DNA of 64,000 nt from JBDLSY01 sp041170585 (GTDB lineage: Bacteria; Pseudomonadota; Gammaproteobacteria; Burkholderiales; Burkholderiaceae_C). The notes beneath the pieces were generated by a model. That model had not been told where the DNA came from and ran no database searches. It worked only from the letters and a program-made list of their open reading frames with translations. The position numbers and the translations under genes are program-made. This document shows, one piece after another, positions 9,761 through 19,032 of this stretch. Every line of letters starts with the position of its first letter. Positions within the stretch are counted from its first letter, which is position 1. The DNA lies in NCBI GenBank assembly GCA_041170585.1, contig JBEDNN010000053.1:1-64000 (forward strand), given 5' to 3'.

Positions 9761-10427
9761 ATTTAAGCATTTGTAAAAAATAGCTATTATCAAACTCACT
9801 TTCAAATAGTTCCCACTTTTCAATTAAGGCAATATTTTCTAATAATTTATGCTTTTGGGAGTAATGTATTGGCTTTAAACAGTAAGGTTTAACTTTAAAA
9901 AATTGATGAGTTATGTTTTTATCAATTACATCAACAAAACCAAAAGTTAATTCGTATAAACAAACATCTAAATGAGCAAGTAACTCCTCTAACACCCATG
10001 GTTTAAAGTTATCTTTTAACCTTAAAAAAATGCTTTTTTTATCTATAGTATTGATTTTTATTAAATCAATTAAATAAATTTCTTTAAAAATACTAATTGC
10101 TTTACTTGAAAGTAAGAGTCTTCTCAATCTATTTGACACACTATATTTATTGATGTAATCAAATAAACTCAATGAATTAAGGCGATTTTCTATTTGCTGA
10201 TAATGCCTTTGCTGATAATGCCTTTGAATTGCTTGTTGATTTTTTATATGCTCATTTTGGTGTTTAATTAACGCATCTGCTTTCTCTTTTTTCGTCGCAC
10301 GATTATTTAAAATAGTAATTTTTGCTCGATGATTAAATAAATAGTTTATGTTTTTTTCAAGCTCAACATTATCAATAATAGTATTGAGTGTTTTTATATC
10401 TTCATCTGAATAAGTAAAATTAGTCAT
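9726..10427 (-). CDS. Unknown protein coupled to mfd; possible N-terminal part of a split helicase gene
   Basis: 233 residues, not recognised. It is rich in Lys, Asn, Leu and Ile and predicted mostly helical; residues about 55-80 contain a tandem QRHYQ duplication from a 15-bp DNA repeat at 10193-10222. Its start codon overlaps the mfd stop by 8 bp, suggesting translational coupling. Its 3' end overlaps the next frame, where the downstream protein continues with similar helical composition and then a sigma-4-like HTH. A single-base frameshift near the A/T run at 9741-9755 would fuse the two frames, so this may be the front of one broken gene. Real expression is uncertain. Confidence 0.5.
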   Translation of the reverse strand: MTNFTYSDEDIKTLNTIIDNVELEKNINYLFNHRAKITILNNRATKKEKADALIKHQNEHIKNQQAIQRHYQQRHYQQIENRLNSLSLFDYINKYSVSNRLRRLLLSSKAISIFKEIYLIDLIKINTIDKKSIFLRLKDNFKPWVLEELLAHLDVCLYELTFGFVDVIDKNITHQFFKVKPYCLKPIHYSQKHKLLENIALIEKWELFESEFDNSYFLQMLKYAVKNFNLSQI

Positions 10428-13400
10428 GTTTATTTTTTACAGCAATGTTTGATTTTGATAATAAAATGTCATTTAACTTTTTTAAAAAATCAAATATCAA
10501 TTTTGCCCTATCAGCAACCTGGTCACTGTTAGCTGTAACACGCAGCTTGTCTTGCCCATGCATTTTTACACATTTATTATTTTGAATAAGATAAACAATA
10601 TGCTGCATTTCTAATGGTGTATCTTTACCAATAGTTAAAATAAACGCATCTGAATGGGCATCAATTTTAGTAATACCTAAAGGGTTCATACGAATTCTAA
10701 TTTTATGGGTATCCATTAAAGTACAAGTCGCTTCTGGCAATTTACCGTACTGGTCAATTAAACTTTCTTGAATATACGCTAATTGTTCTTCGGTTTCTGA
10801 ACTGGCTAGTTTTTTATATAGGCTTAAACGTTGATTGATATCTACTACATAGTCAGCGGGGAGTAGGGCAGGAGCATGTAAACTTACCTCGCTATTTTTA
10901 GGCATAACGTCTTCTAAGCTGGGTTCTTTACCACTTTTTAGAGCTTTAACGGCTGAATTAATCATATCAATATACATTCTAAAGCCAACTTCTGTGGCTT
11001 CACCGCTTTGATGTTCACCCAATACTTCGCCTGCACCGCGTATTTCTAAATCATGCATCGCTAAATAAAAGCCGCTACCTAACTCTTCCATACCTTGGAT
11101 AGCTTCCAAGCGTTGTTTTGCACTGGCCGTTAAGCTGTCTTCGCTATGGATTAATAAATAAGCATAAGCCTGATGATGGCTGCGTCCAACACGCCCCCTC
11201 AACTGATGTAGCTGTGCCAATCCAAATTTGTCAGCACGGTGCATAATAATAGTATTTGCACTAGATACGTCAATACCTGTTTCAATAATGGTTGTACACA
11301 ATAAAATATTAAACCTTTTTTGATAAAAATCACGCATAACACGTTCAAGGTCACGTTCTGGCATTTGCCCATGAGCAATTGCAATTCTTGCTTCTGGCAG
11401 TATTTCTTCTAAAGCAGCTTTTCGATTAGTAATGGTATCTACTTCATTGTGTAAAAAATAAACTTGCCCACCACGTTTTAGTTCTCGTAGGACTGCTTCA
11501 CGAATGATGCCTTGTGATTCACGGCGGACAAATGTTTTAATCGCTAATCGACGTTGTGGTGCAGTTGCAATCACTGATAAATCACGCATTCCTTCAAGAC
11601 TCATACCTAAAGTACGGGGGATAGGTGTCGCTGTTAATGTCAAAATATCCACTTCAGCCCGTAAAGATTTCAGTGATTCTTTATGACGCACACCAAAACG
11701 GTGTTCTTCATCAATAATAAGCAACCCTAAACGAGGGTATTTGACTTGGCTGCTAAATAATTTATGCGTTCCAATCACAATATCAACATTGCCTGAATTA
11801 ATACCTTCTACTGCGGTATTAATCTCCTTAGTACTACGAAACCGCGATAACTCAACTATTTTTACTGGCCATTGAGAAAATCTATTTTTGAATGTTTCAT
11901 AATGCTGCTCTGCTAACAATGTAGTCGGTGCAAGTATAGCCACTTGCTTTCCGCCCATTACGGCAATAAATGTTGCACGTAAAGCGACTTCTGTCTTTCC
12001 AAAGCCTACATCGCCACAAATGAGTCTATCCATAGGTTTTTCACTGACCATATCATTAATTACAGCTTGAATAGCGGCTGCTTGGTCAGGTGTTTCTTCA
12101 AAACCAAAACTATCTTTGAAAGTCTCGTAGTCTTTATCGTTTAAGCTAAACGCGTGTCCTTTGCGTAAAGCACGGCGTGCATACAAGTCTAATAATTCGG
12201 CGGCGGTGTCTCTAGCTTGTATAGCAGCTTTACGGCGAGCTTTATCCCACAGTTCACTGCCTAAGCTATGTAAATGTACATGGTCTGGATTGCCACCCCC
12301 ATAACGTGAAATGGTGTTTAAATGTGCAACAGGTACATATAAAGCATTGTCACTTGCAAATAAAAGGTGTAAAAACTCCGTTTCACCATCGCCTAAATCT
12401 AAATTAATTAATCCTTGATAGCGTGCAACTCCGTGTTGTATATGGACGATTGGATCGCCTATATGTAATTCAGCAAGGTCTTTAATCATTGCCTCTATCG
12501 TATTGCTCTTTTCTTGCTTACGCTTGCCATTGCCACGATAGGGTGATAGTGCAAACAGTTCAGTTTCTGTAATGATAGATAGGGAGTTATTTGTACTATT
12601 ATCAGCATTATTTAAATCAGAAATAACAAACCCAGCATACAAACTACCTGTAATTAAACCGTTTTTAGTTTGACTACTTAAAAAATCATTTAAAGAATCA
12701 AAAATAGCTATATCAATATCATGTTCATTTAATAGCTGTCTTAAACTGTCTTGTCGACCTGCAGATTCAGCCATCAATATGACTCTTCCGCTAAAACTAT
12801 TTAGATAATTTTCTAGCAGGTTTAACGGGGCAGTGTGTTTACGATTAACTGATACATCGGGCAATTGACTGTCTAAACAAGGAAAGTTAGCATTTTTACC
12901 ATTAATAATTAAATGCGTATAATTTTTACACGCCTTAAACCAATCGTCTGTAGCGATAAATAAATCTTCTGGAGGTAAGATTGGGCGTTCAAGGTCAGCA
13001 CTTAAAAACGTATACCTTTCGCGTATATCTATCCAAAATTGATTTAAAGAGGCATTAACATCACCCAGAGTAATTAATTGTGTGTTGGGCGGTAAGTAAT
13101 CAAATAATGTTGCTGTTTTTTCAAAAAATAGAGGTAAAAAATATTCTAAGCCTGCAGCGGCAATCCCCGCACCTACATCTTTATACACTCTGATTTTACT
13201 AATATCTTGTGTAAATGTTTCACGGTAGCGTTTACGAAACTCTGCCCTTGAAGGTTCATCAAAAGGATATTCACGCCCAGGTAATAGCTGTATGCTAGGT
13301 ACTGGATATAAACTACGTTGGGTATCAGGGTCAAAAGTTCGAATGCTATCAATAGTGTCGTCAAATAAATCGATACGATAGGGCAGTAGTGAACCCATAG

Positions 13401-13980
13401 GAAATAAGTCAATGATGCTGCCGCGAATACTGTATTCGCCGGCGGTTAAGACTTGATTAACTTGCGTATAAGCAGCCCTTACCAATTGCTCACGTAATTT
13501 TATGCCGTTTAATACTTGACCTTTAGTAAATAAAAAAGAATATTGTTCTATAAACTGGGCGGGTGCAAGACAATGGGCAGTAGTACTGGCATGGGCAATT
13601 AATATCCTAATATTGCCGGAAACTAATTGATGTAAGGTAGCCAAACGTTCACTGATTAAATCTTTATGAGGCGATAGCTGGTCGTACGGCAATATTTCCC
13701 AATCTGGCAATACATGTACCGCATCTTTTAAAGGGGTATCTACCAGTAAATAACGTAATTCATCATTTAGTCTAGGTACATCAGGTGCATAAGCGCATAT
13801 TATGCATAAGCCAATGGTTTTACCTTGTGCATATAACTGATGGGCTTGATATGCAATAAACCAAGCATCAGATGAACCAATAGGTGATTGAATGGTGTGT
13901 ACACGGTTAATATTTAAATTATCAATAATACGGTGTATATTTGATGGAATATTGAATATGTTTTGATGAGTAGAGGACAA
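10420..13980 (-). CDS. mfd: Transcription-repair coupling factor Mfd
   Basis: DNA translocase that displaces stalled RNA polymerase and recruits UvrA. The 1186-residue length matches the family. Order of parts: UvrB-like N-terminal module (SDAWFIAYQAHQLY, WEILPYDQLSPH), RNA polymerase-interaction domain beginning near GDPIVHIQHGVARYQGL, then the RecG-like motor with Walker A GDVGFGKTEVALRA, DEEH box (IIDEEHRFGVRHKE), TATPIPRTL, QLRGRVGRS, and the C-terminal autoinhibitory domain. No ATG is available at the N-terminus; the frame opens with TTG at 13980. The next gene starts inside its stop region. Confidence 0.96.
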   Translation of the reverse strand: MSSTHQNIFNIPSNIHRIIDNLNINRVHTIQSPIGSSDAWFIAYQAHQLYAQGKTIGLCIICAYAPDVPRLNDELRYLLVDTPLKDAVHVLPDWEILPYDQLSPHKDLISERLATLHQLVSGNIRILIAHASTTAHCLAPAQFIEQYSFLFTKGQVLNGIKLREQLVRAAYTQVNQVLTAGEYSIRGSIIDLFPMGSLLPYRIDLFDDTIDSIRTFDPDTQRSLYPVPSIQLLPGREYPFDEPSRAEFRKRYRETFTQDISKIRVYKDVGAGIAAAGLEYFLPLFFEKTATLFDYLPPNTQLITLGDVNASLNQFWIDIRERYTFLSADLERPILPPEDLFIATDDWFKACKNYTHLIINGKNANFPCLDSQLPDVSVNRKHTAPLNLLENYLNSFSGRVILMAESAGRQDSLRQLLNEHDIDIAIFDSLNDFLSSQTKNGLITGSLYAGFVISDLNNADNSTNNSLSIITETELFALSPYRGNGKRKQEKSNTIEAMIKDLAELHIGDPIVHIQHGVARYQGLINLDLGDGETEFLHLLFASDNALYVPVAHLNTISRYGGGNPDHVHLHSLGSELWDKARRKAAIQARDTAAELLDLYARRALRKGHAFSLNDKDYETFKDSFGFEETPDQAAAIQAVINDMVSEKPMDRLICGDVGFGKTEVALRATFIAVMGGKQVAILAPTTLLAEQHYETFKNRFSQWPVKIVELSRFRSTKEINTAVEGINSGNVDIVIGTHKLFSSQVKYPRLGLLIIDEEHRFGVRHKESLKSLRAEVDILTLTATPIPRTLGMSLEGMRDLSVIATAPQRRLAIKTFVRRESQGIIREAVLRELKRGGQVYFLHNEVDTITNRKAALEEILPEARIAIAHGQMPERDLERVMRDFYQKRFNILLCTTIIETGIDVSSANTIIMHRADKFGLAQLHQLRGRVGRSHHQAYAYLLIHSEDSLTASAKQRLEAIQGMEELGSGFYLAMHDLEIRGAGEVLGEHQSGEATEVGFRMYIDMINSAVKALKSGKEPSLEDVMPKNSEVSLHAPALLPADYVVDINQRLSLYKKLASSETEEQLAYIQESLIDQYGKLPEATCTLMDTHKIRIRMNPLGITKIDAHSDAFILTIGKDTPLEMQHIVYLIQNNKCVKMHGQDKLRVTANSDQVADRAKLIFDFLKKLNDILLSKSNIAVKNKHD

Positions 13981-14133
13981 AATAATACGTTATAGTTAAT
14001 AGGGTTATTAGGGTTATAAGTAGATTAAAAAGTAGTTTATTTTAGCTATGTAATATAAAAATATCAAAAATATTATAAAAAATTGTTATTTAACCATTAA
14101 ATAATTAAATAATTAAATATATGGAGTTTTAAA

Positions 14134-15093
14134 ATGAGTAAAGTTCTTTTTTCTGAATATTTATCATTGCCTGTCATTGCAGCCCCTTTATTTATAATCA
14201 GTAATCCTTTAATGGTTATTGAACAATGTAAAGCAGGTATTATTGGTTCTTTTCCTTCATTAAATGCACGTAGTGAAATCATTTTAAATGATTGGTTAGT
14301 CAATATTAAATATAATTTGGCAGCCTATAACGCTGTGAATCCTAATCGTCCTGCTGCTCCGTTTGCCGTTAATTTAATTGCACATCATTCAAATAAACGT
14401 CTAGAAACTGATTTAGCGTTGTGCGTTGAACATAAAGTTCCATTAATTATCACTTCGTTAGGTGCGCGTACAGAAGTGAATGATGCTATCCATTCTTATG
14501 GTGGAAAGGTTTTTCATGATGTTATTCATGTTGAACATGCAAAAAAGGCACTTACAAAAGGTTCAGATGGGCTTATTGCTGTTGCAGCAGGGGCAGGTGG
14601 GCATGCTGGATTATTGTCGCCATTTGCATTAGTTCAGGAAATTAGACAATTTTTTCAAGGGCCTTTAGCGTTGTCTGGCAGTATTGCTAATGGTTCGGCT
14701 ATTTTAGCATCTACGATTATAGGGGCAGATTACGCTTATATTGGTTCTGCATTTATAGCGACTACTGAAGCTAACGCTAGCGAAGCGTATAAACAGATGA
14801 TAGTAGACAGTGTAGCTGGAGATATTGTATATAGCAATTTATTTACAGGTGTATACGGCAATTATTTAAAAAAATCTATTGTTAATGCAGGTATAAATCC
14901 TGATAATTTACCGGAAAATAGTTTAAATGACATAGAACTTTTGAACTCTTCAAAAGTATGGAAGGATATTTGGGGAGCTGGTCATGGAGTGGGTGCAATT
15001 AATAAAATACAAACAATTTCTAATTTTATTCAACAATTAAAAAAAGAGTATTTACTTGTTAAAGATTCTATTATATTAAAATATGAACACTAA
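14134..15093 (+). CDS. Nitronate monooxygenase-type FMN-dependent TIM-barrel oxidoreductase
   Basis: 319-residue member of the nitronate monooxygenase / 2-nitropropane dioxygenase family, which oxidises nitronates with FMN and O2. Visible family features are the N-terminal LPVIAAPLFIISNP, the FMN phosphate-binding loops GLIAVAAGAGGHAG and PLALSGSIANGSAILASTIIGADYAYIGSAF, and a His in the GGHAG loop. A ribosome site GGAG lies eight bases before the ATG. It stands alone after mfd on the opposite strand. Natural substrate in this organism is unknown, since many members act on other compounds. Confidence 0.85.
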   Translation: MSKVLFSEYLSLPVIAAPLFIISNPLMVIEQCKAGIIGSFPSLNARSEIILNDWLVNIKYNLAAYNAVNPNRPAAPFAVNLIAHHSNKRLETDLALCVEHKVPLIITSLGARTEVNDAIHSYGGKVFHDVIHVEHAKKALTKGSDGLIAVAAGAGGHAGLLSPFALVQEIRQFFQGPLALSGSIANGSAILASTIIGADYAYIGSAFIATTEANASEAYKQMIVDSVAGDIVYSNLFTGVYGNYLKKSIVNAGINPDNLPENSLNDIELLNSSKVWKDIWGAGHGVGAINKIQTISNFIQQLKKEYLLVKDSIILKYEH

Positions 15094-15182
15094 ACTAATT
15101 TAGTTTACATAATGCTAAAATATATTAAATATATAAAAATTTGTTTAATGTGTTTAATGTAAAATAGAAAATAAAATTTAAT

Positions 15183-15908
15183 ATGAAAAATAAAAGTAAA
15201 AAGGTATTTAATGATATGTTGATATTATCTAAACAGCAAGAGTTAAAGATTAGTGTAGCAAAAGCAGCCCTTAAGTATGTTCCAGAAGGGGAAATAATTG
15301 GAGTGGGTACAGGGTCTACTATTAATTATTTTATTGATGAGTTGTACACTATTAAAGATAAAATAAAAGGTGCAGTTGCTAGTAGTGAAGCAACAGCTAT
15401 GAAGTTAAAAAAAGCTGGAATACCAGTCATAACACTAAATGATATTAACTATCTTAATATATACATTGATGGTGCTGATGAAATCAATACTACTGGTGCT
15501 ATGATAAAGGGGGGAGGGGCAGCCTTAACGCGTGAAAAAATAATTGCATCAATGGCGAAAATTTTTATATGTATTGTAGATTCAAGTAAGGTAGTTGATC
15601 ATTTAGGCAAATTTCCTTTACCAATAGAAATTATACCGATGGCAAGTGGACAGATAATTCGTCAAATATCTGCGTGGGGAGGGCAAACAAGCCTTAGAAT
15701 GAGTTCTAAAAAAAATGATGATGTTTTAATCACAGATAATGGCAATGTCATTTTAGACGTTACTGGTATAAGCTATGATGATGCGAAATATTGGGAATCA
15801 AAATTTAATTCAATAGTTGGTGTAGTAACTGTAGGGCTTTTTGCAGCACGCGCAGCAGATATAGCTTTAATAAGTCATGATTCCAAAGTGGTTACTAAAG
15901 AATATTAG
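15183..15908 (+). CDS. rpiA: Ribose-5-phosphate isomerase A
   Basis: Interconverts ribose-5-phosphate and ribulose-5-phosphate in the pentose phosphate pathway. The 241-residue frame includes all RpiA motifs: GVGTGSTINYFIDEL (phosphate loop), ASSEATAMKLKKAGIPV, IDGADEIN with catalytic acid residues, IKGGGAALTREKI, and GKFPLPIEIIPMA. The first ATG gives about 11 extra residues compared with the family; an internal ATG at 15216 (MLILSKQQEL) fits better and has AAAGG upstream, so the true start may be there. Confidence 0.95.
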   Translation: MKNKSKKVFNDMLILSKQQELKISVAKAALKYVPEGEIIGVGTGSTINYFIDELYTIKDKIKGAVASSEATAMKLKKAGIPVITLNDINYLNIYIDGADEINTTGAMIKGGGAALTREKIIASMAKIFICIVDSSKVVDHLGKFPLPIEIIPMASGQIIRQISAWGGQTSLRMSSKKNDDVLITDNGNVILDVTGISYDDAKYWESKFNSIVGVVTVGLFAARAADIALISHDSKVVTKEY

Positions 15909-15962
15909 AATATTAAGAATATTCAAAAAATTAAGAAACTTTCAAAAACAAAGGAAATGTAT

Positions 15963-16595
15963 ATGATTGATTGGATGTTGAACTTAGATAAAAGCATGGG
16001 CGAATTTATTACTATGTACGGTTCTTGGATTTATGTATTATTAGGTAGTATTGTTTTTGCAGAGACAGGTCTGATCTTTTTTGCTTTCTTACCTGGAGAT
16101 ACTTTATTGTTTGCAGCAGGAAGTTATGCGGCCTCTGGGAAAATAAACATTTGGTATTTAATACTTATAGTAACATCTACTGCAGTTATCGGAAATACAG
16201 TTAACGCGTTAATTGCTCGGTGGATTTACGCTAAATACGGTGATACTATATTTAGCGGTCGATTGAAGTGGTTAGATGCAAAGGCTTTGAAACACACACA
16301 AGATTTTTACGATAAACACGGTGGAAAAGCACTTGTTTTAGCAAGATTTATTCCGATACTGCGTACTTTTGCACCATTTGTTGCTGGTTTATCTGGTATG
16401 TCGTGGATTCGTTTTCAAATATATAATATATTAGGTGCGTTTTTATGGGGTGTTGGTTTATTGTGGTTAGGCTTCTTATTTGGTAATGTACCATTTATTA
16501 AGAACCATTTAGATTTAATCATTTTAGGTGGTTTAGGTGCTGCTGTAGTTCCAACTTTATTAGGTTTATTATGGAAGCTTTTGAAAAATAAATAA
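15963..16595 (+). CDS. DedA/SNARE-associated family membrane protein
   Basis: Inner-membrane protein of the DedA family; some members translocate undecaprenyl phosphate or other phospholipids, others support membrane-potential homeostasis. Motifs seen: acidic FAETGLIFFAFLPGDTLLF near the N-terminus, and ARFIPILRTFAPFVAGLSGM with the conserved arginines in the middle, followed by two C-terminal hydrophobic spans. Start choice: an AAAGGA ribosome site at 15950-15955 abuts an ATG at 15957 but is correctly spaced from the ATG at 15963, so I start there (about 210 residues). Confidence 0.88.
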   Translation: MIDWMLNLDKSMGEFITMYGSWIYVLLGSIVFAETGLIFFAFLPGDTLLFAAGSYAASGKINIWYLILIVTSTAVIGNTVNALIARWIYAKYGDTIFSGRLKWLDAKALKHTQDFYDKHGGKALVLARFIPILRTFAPFVAGLSGMSWIRFQIYNILGAFLWGVGLLWLGFLFGNVPFIKNHLDLIILGGLGAAVVPTLLGLLWKLLKNK

Positions 16596-16680
16596 AAATA
16601 AATATATATAATAAAATAAGAATTTATATTATGTAAACCTAAATTTTATTTATTTAATTTTATTTAATATAAATTACAAA

Positions 16681-17346
16681 ATGCCTTTATCCACTGATTC
16701 TGCTAAGCCAATGAATAAAATTCAAAGGTATACTTTTTTTACTCGTTTACAAGATGCTAACCCCCACCCAAAAACAGAATTAAATTATAAAAATAATTTT
16801 GAACTATTAATCGCTGTATTATTATCTGCACAATCTACAGATATTAGTGTTAATAAAGTTACAAAAAATCTATTTGACATAGCACCTAATCCAAAATCAA
16901 TGTTAGATTTAGGTATTTTAGGTATTGAAAGTCATATTAAGACTATTGGTTTATTTCATAACAAAGCCAAACATATTATTGCAACATGTAATATATTAAT
17001 AGAAAAATATAATAGTTGCGTACCAAATAACCGACTATTATTAGAAAATTTACCAGGGGTCGGTAGGAAAACAGCTAATGTTATTTTAAATACTGCCTTT
17101 GGTTTGCCAGTTATGGCTGTAGATACACACGTTTTTCGTGTAGCTAATCGTACAGGATTAGCCCCTGCTCTAACTGTAATTTCTGTTGAACAACAATTGA
17201 TGAAAAGAATTCCTCCTAAATTTTTAGTTCATGCACATCATTGGTTAATTTTACACGGTCGCTATATTTGTAAATCTAGGTCTCCTTCTTGTAATATTTG
17301 TCTTGTACAAGATGTTTGTTTATTTGAAAATAAGAATATGTGGTAA
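16681..17346 (+). CDS. nth: Endonuclease III
   Basis: Bifunctional DNA glycosylase/AP lyase removing oxidised pyrimidines. It has the helix-hairpin-helix LENLPGVGRKTANVIL with catalytic Lys, the catalytic Asp in VMAVDTHVFRVANR, and the C-terminal 4Fe-4S loop with cysteine spacing C-x6-C-x2-C-x5-C. 221 residues, about normal. The last two codons are odd: TGG and the stop TAA come from the mobile element that begins at 17342. The uninterrupted target would have read ATG TAA at the same point, so the insertion only added one Trp. Confidence 0.96.
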   Translation: MPLSTDSAKPMNKIQRYTFFTRLQDANPHPKTELNYKNNFELLIAVLLSAQSTDISVNKVTKNLFDIAPNPKSMLDLGILGIESHIKTIGLFHNKAKHIIATCNILIEKYNSCVPNNRLLLENLPGVGRKTANVILNTAFGLPVMAVDTHVFRVANRTGLAPALTVISVEQQLMKRIPPKFLVHAHHWLILHGRYICKSRSPSCNICLVQDVCLFENKNMW

Positions 17347-17455
17347 TGTTAAATTTTAACTTTTACAGTATTTATGTTGGTATATTGTCTTGTTGATTTT
17401 ACTAATTATTTCTTAATTATTAAATTTCTTTTATCAGTGATATTTTAACATTACC
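17342..17455 (+). mobile_element. Miniature element A, copy 2, with exact 8-bp target duplication
   Basis: 114 bp, identical by eye to copy 1, with 12-bp terminal inverted repeats. Flanked by direct repeats GAATATGT at 17334-17341 and 17456-17463, which is direct evidence of insertion by a transposase making 8-bp staggered cuts. The left end overlaps the nth stop codon. It lies between nth and selO, so any selO promoter must be in or just after it. Confidence 0.95.
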
Positions 17456-17505
17456 GAATATGTAATTATTTTATATTTACATAAAAAATTTGTTTGGTGA
17501 ATTAT

Positions 17506-19032
17506 ATGATTTGGAATAATTTATTTCACGCCTCTTTTAATCATGATAATCAGTATCAATCAGTATTTTTGCAACAAACATTCCCTAAAAAACTGAATAA
17601 TGCTGCGTTAATAGCATGGAGTGAGAGCTGTGCTAAATCTATTAATGTGAATCGTCAAACTATTGATTGGTTAAATATGATGAATGGTCATAATTTACCT
17701 AAAGAAACTGCTAGTTGTGCAACCGTTTACAGTGGACATCAATTTGGACAATGGGCAGGACAATTAGGTGATGGTAGAGCTTTATTATTAGGCAGTATTC
17801 AAGTTAAGAACTTTGATGATTCGTTTAAAACAATTGAGTTACAACTCAAAGGTAGCGGTCGCACACTTTATAGCCGTGGTGGAGATGGTATGGCTGTTTT
17901 ACGCTCCTCAATCCGTGAGTTTTTATGTAGCGAAGCAATAGCCGGTTTAAATATTGCAACAACTCGGGCGCTTGCCTTGGTTCACAGTGAAGATACAGTG
18001 ATACGTGAACAAGTAGAAACAGCTGGCGTTGTTTTGCGTATAGCACCTACTTTTATTCGCTTTGGACACTTTGAACATTTTGCAGTGAATCAAAATAAGA
18101 TTGCATTACAACAATTAATTAATTATGTTGTTAAAAATTACTACCCTGAAGCAGCAAAACACCCTGCCGATAGTGATATGCGTACTCTAGTTTTTTTTGA
18201 TATAGTTTGCCAAAAAACTGCTCATTTAATAGCTCAATGGCAATCAGTTGGTTTTTGTCATGGGGTCATGAATACTGATAATATGTCTATTTTAGGTTTA
18301 ACTTTAGATTATGGCCCTTTTGGTTTTTTAGATATATTTGATAGTAACCATATTTGTAATCATAGCGATTATCATGGGCGTTACGCCTATAGTAAACAGC
18401 CAAAAATAGCTCAATGGAACTTAGCTTGTCTTGCACAAGCACTGTCTGGTAGTTTATTAAGCAAAGATAGTCATAATGTTTTAAATGATTCTTTAAATAA
18501 TTTTAATGAAACTTTTTTAATATCGCACACTGCCCTATTTTTACGTAAACTAGGTTTATCAGACAATTTAGTCAATAAAAATGAAGGGGTTGTATTTATT
18601 AATAAGACATTAAATATGTTACACCATACAAAAGCGGATATGACAGCTTTTTTTAGACGCTTATCACATTGGGTATCTCAAAAGCCTCCAGTTAATTTTT
18701 CATATATTACTGATATTTGTATAAACCCAAATCATTCTGCTTTAAGTAGTTGGTTAATTGACTATACGTTCTATCAAACACAGTATTTAGCAACAGGTAT
18801 TAGTCGATTAGAGTTAAGCCAAATGATGTTGGCTATTAATCCTAAATATATTTTGAGAAATTATTTAGCTGAAATAGCTATAAAAAAAGCAAGTGATGAA
18901 CAGGATTATTCTGAAATTAATACCTTATTAACTGTATTAGAGAAACCATTTGATGAGCAACCTATATATGATTCTTATGCTAAATTACCCCCAGCTTGGG
19001 CTAGTGATTTAGAAGTAAGTTGCTCATCATAA
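17506..19032 (+). CDS. selO: Protein adenylyltransferase SelO (YdiU family)
   Basis: Pseudokinase-fold enzyme that AMPylates proteins, linked in E. coli to redox homeostasis. Strong family motifs: VYSGHQFGQWAGQLGDGRALLLG, LKGSGRTLYSRGGDGMAVLRSSIREFLCSEA, RIAPTFIRFGHFEHF, HGVMNTDNMSILGLTLDYGPFGFLD (metal-binding Asn/Asp), and the C-terminal VSCSS. The frame opens upstream at TTG (17494), but the ATG at 17506 has GGTGA at a good distance, giving 508 residues. The tail overlaps rimI on the opposite strand by 58 bp. Confidence 0.93.
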   Translation: MIWNNLFHASFNHDNQYQSVFLQQTFPKKLNNAALIAWSESCAKSINVNRQTIDWLNMMNGHNLPKETASCATVYSGHQFGQWAGQLGDGRALLLGSIQVKNFDDSFKTIELQLKGSGRTLYSRGGDGMAVLRSSIREFLCSEAIAGLNIATTRALALVHSEDTVIREQVETAGVVLRIAPTFIRFGHFEHFAVNQNKIALQQLINYVVKNYYPEAAKHPADSDMRTLVFFDIVCQKTAHLIAQWQSVGFCHGVMNTDNMSILGLTLDYGPFGFLDIFDSNHICNHSDYHGRYAYSKQPKIAQWNLACLAQALSGSLLSKDSHNVLNDSLNNFNETFLISHTALFLRKLGLSDNLVNKNEGVVFINKTLNMLHHTKADMTAFFRRLSHWVSQKPPVNFSYITDICINPNHSALSSWLIDYTFYQTQYLATGISRLELSQMMLAINPKYILRNYLAEIAIKKASDEQDYSEINTLLTVLEKPFDEQPIYDSYAKLPPAWASDLEVSCSS

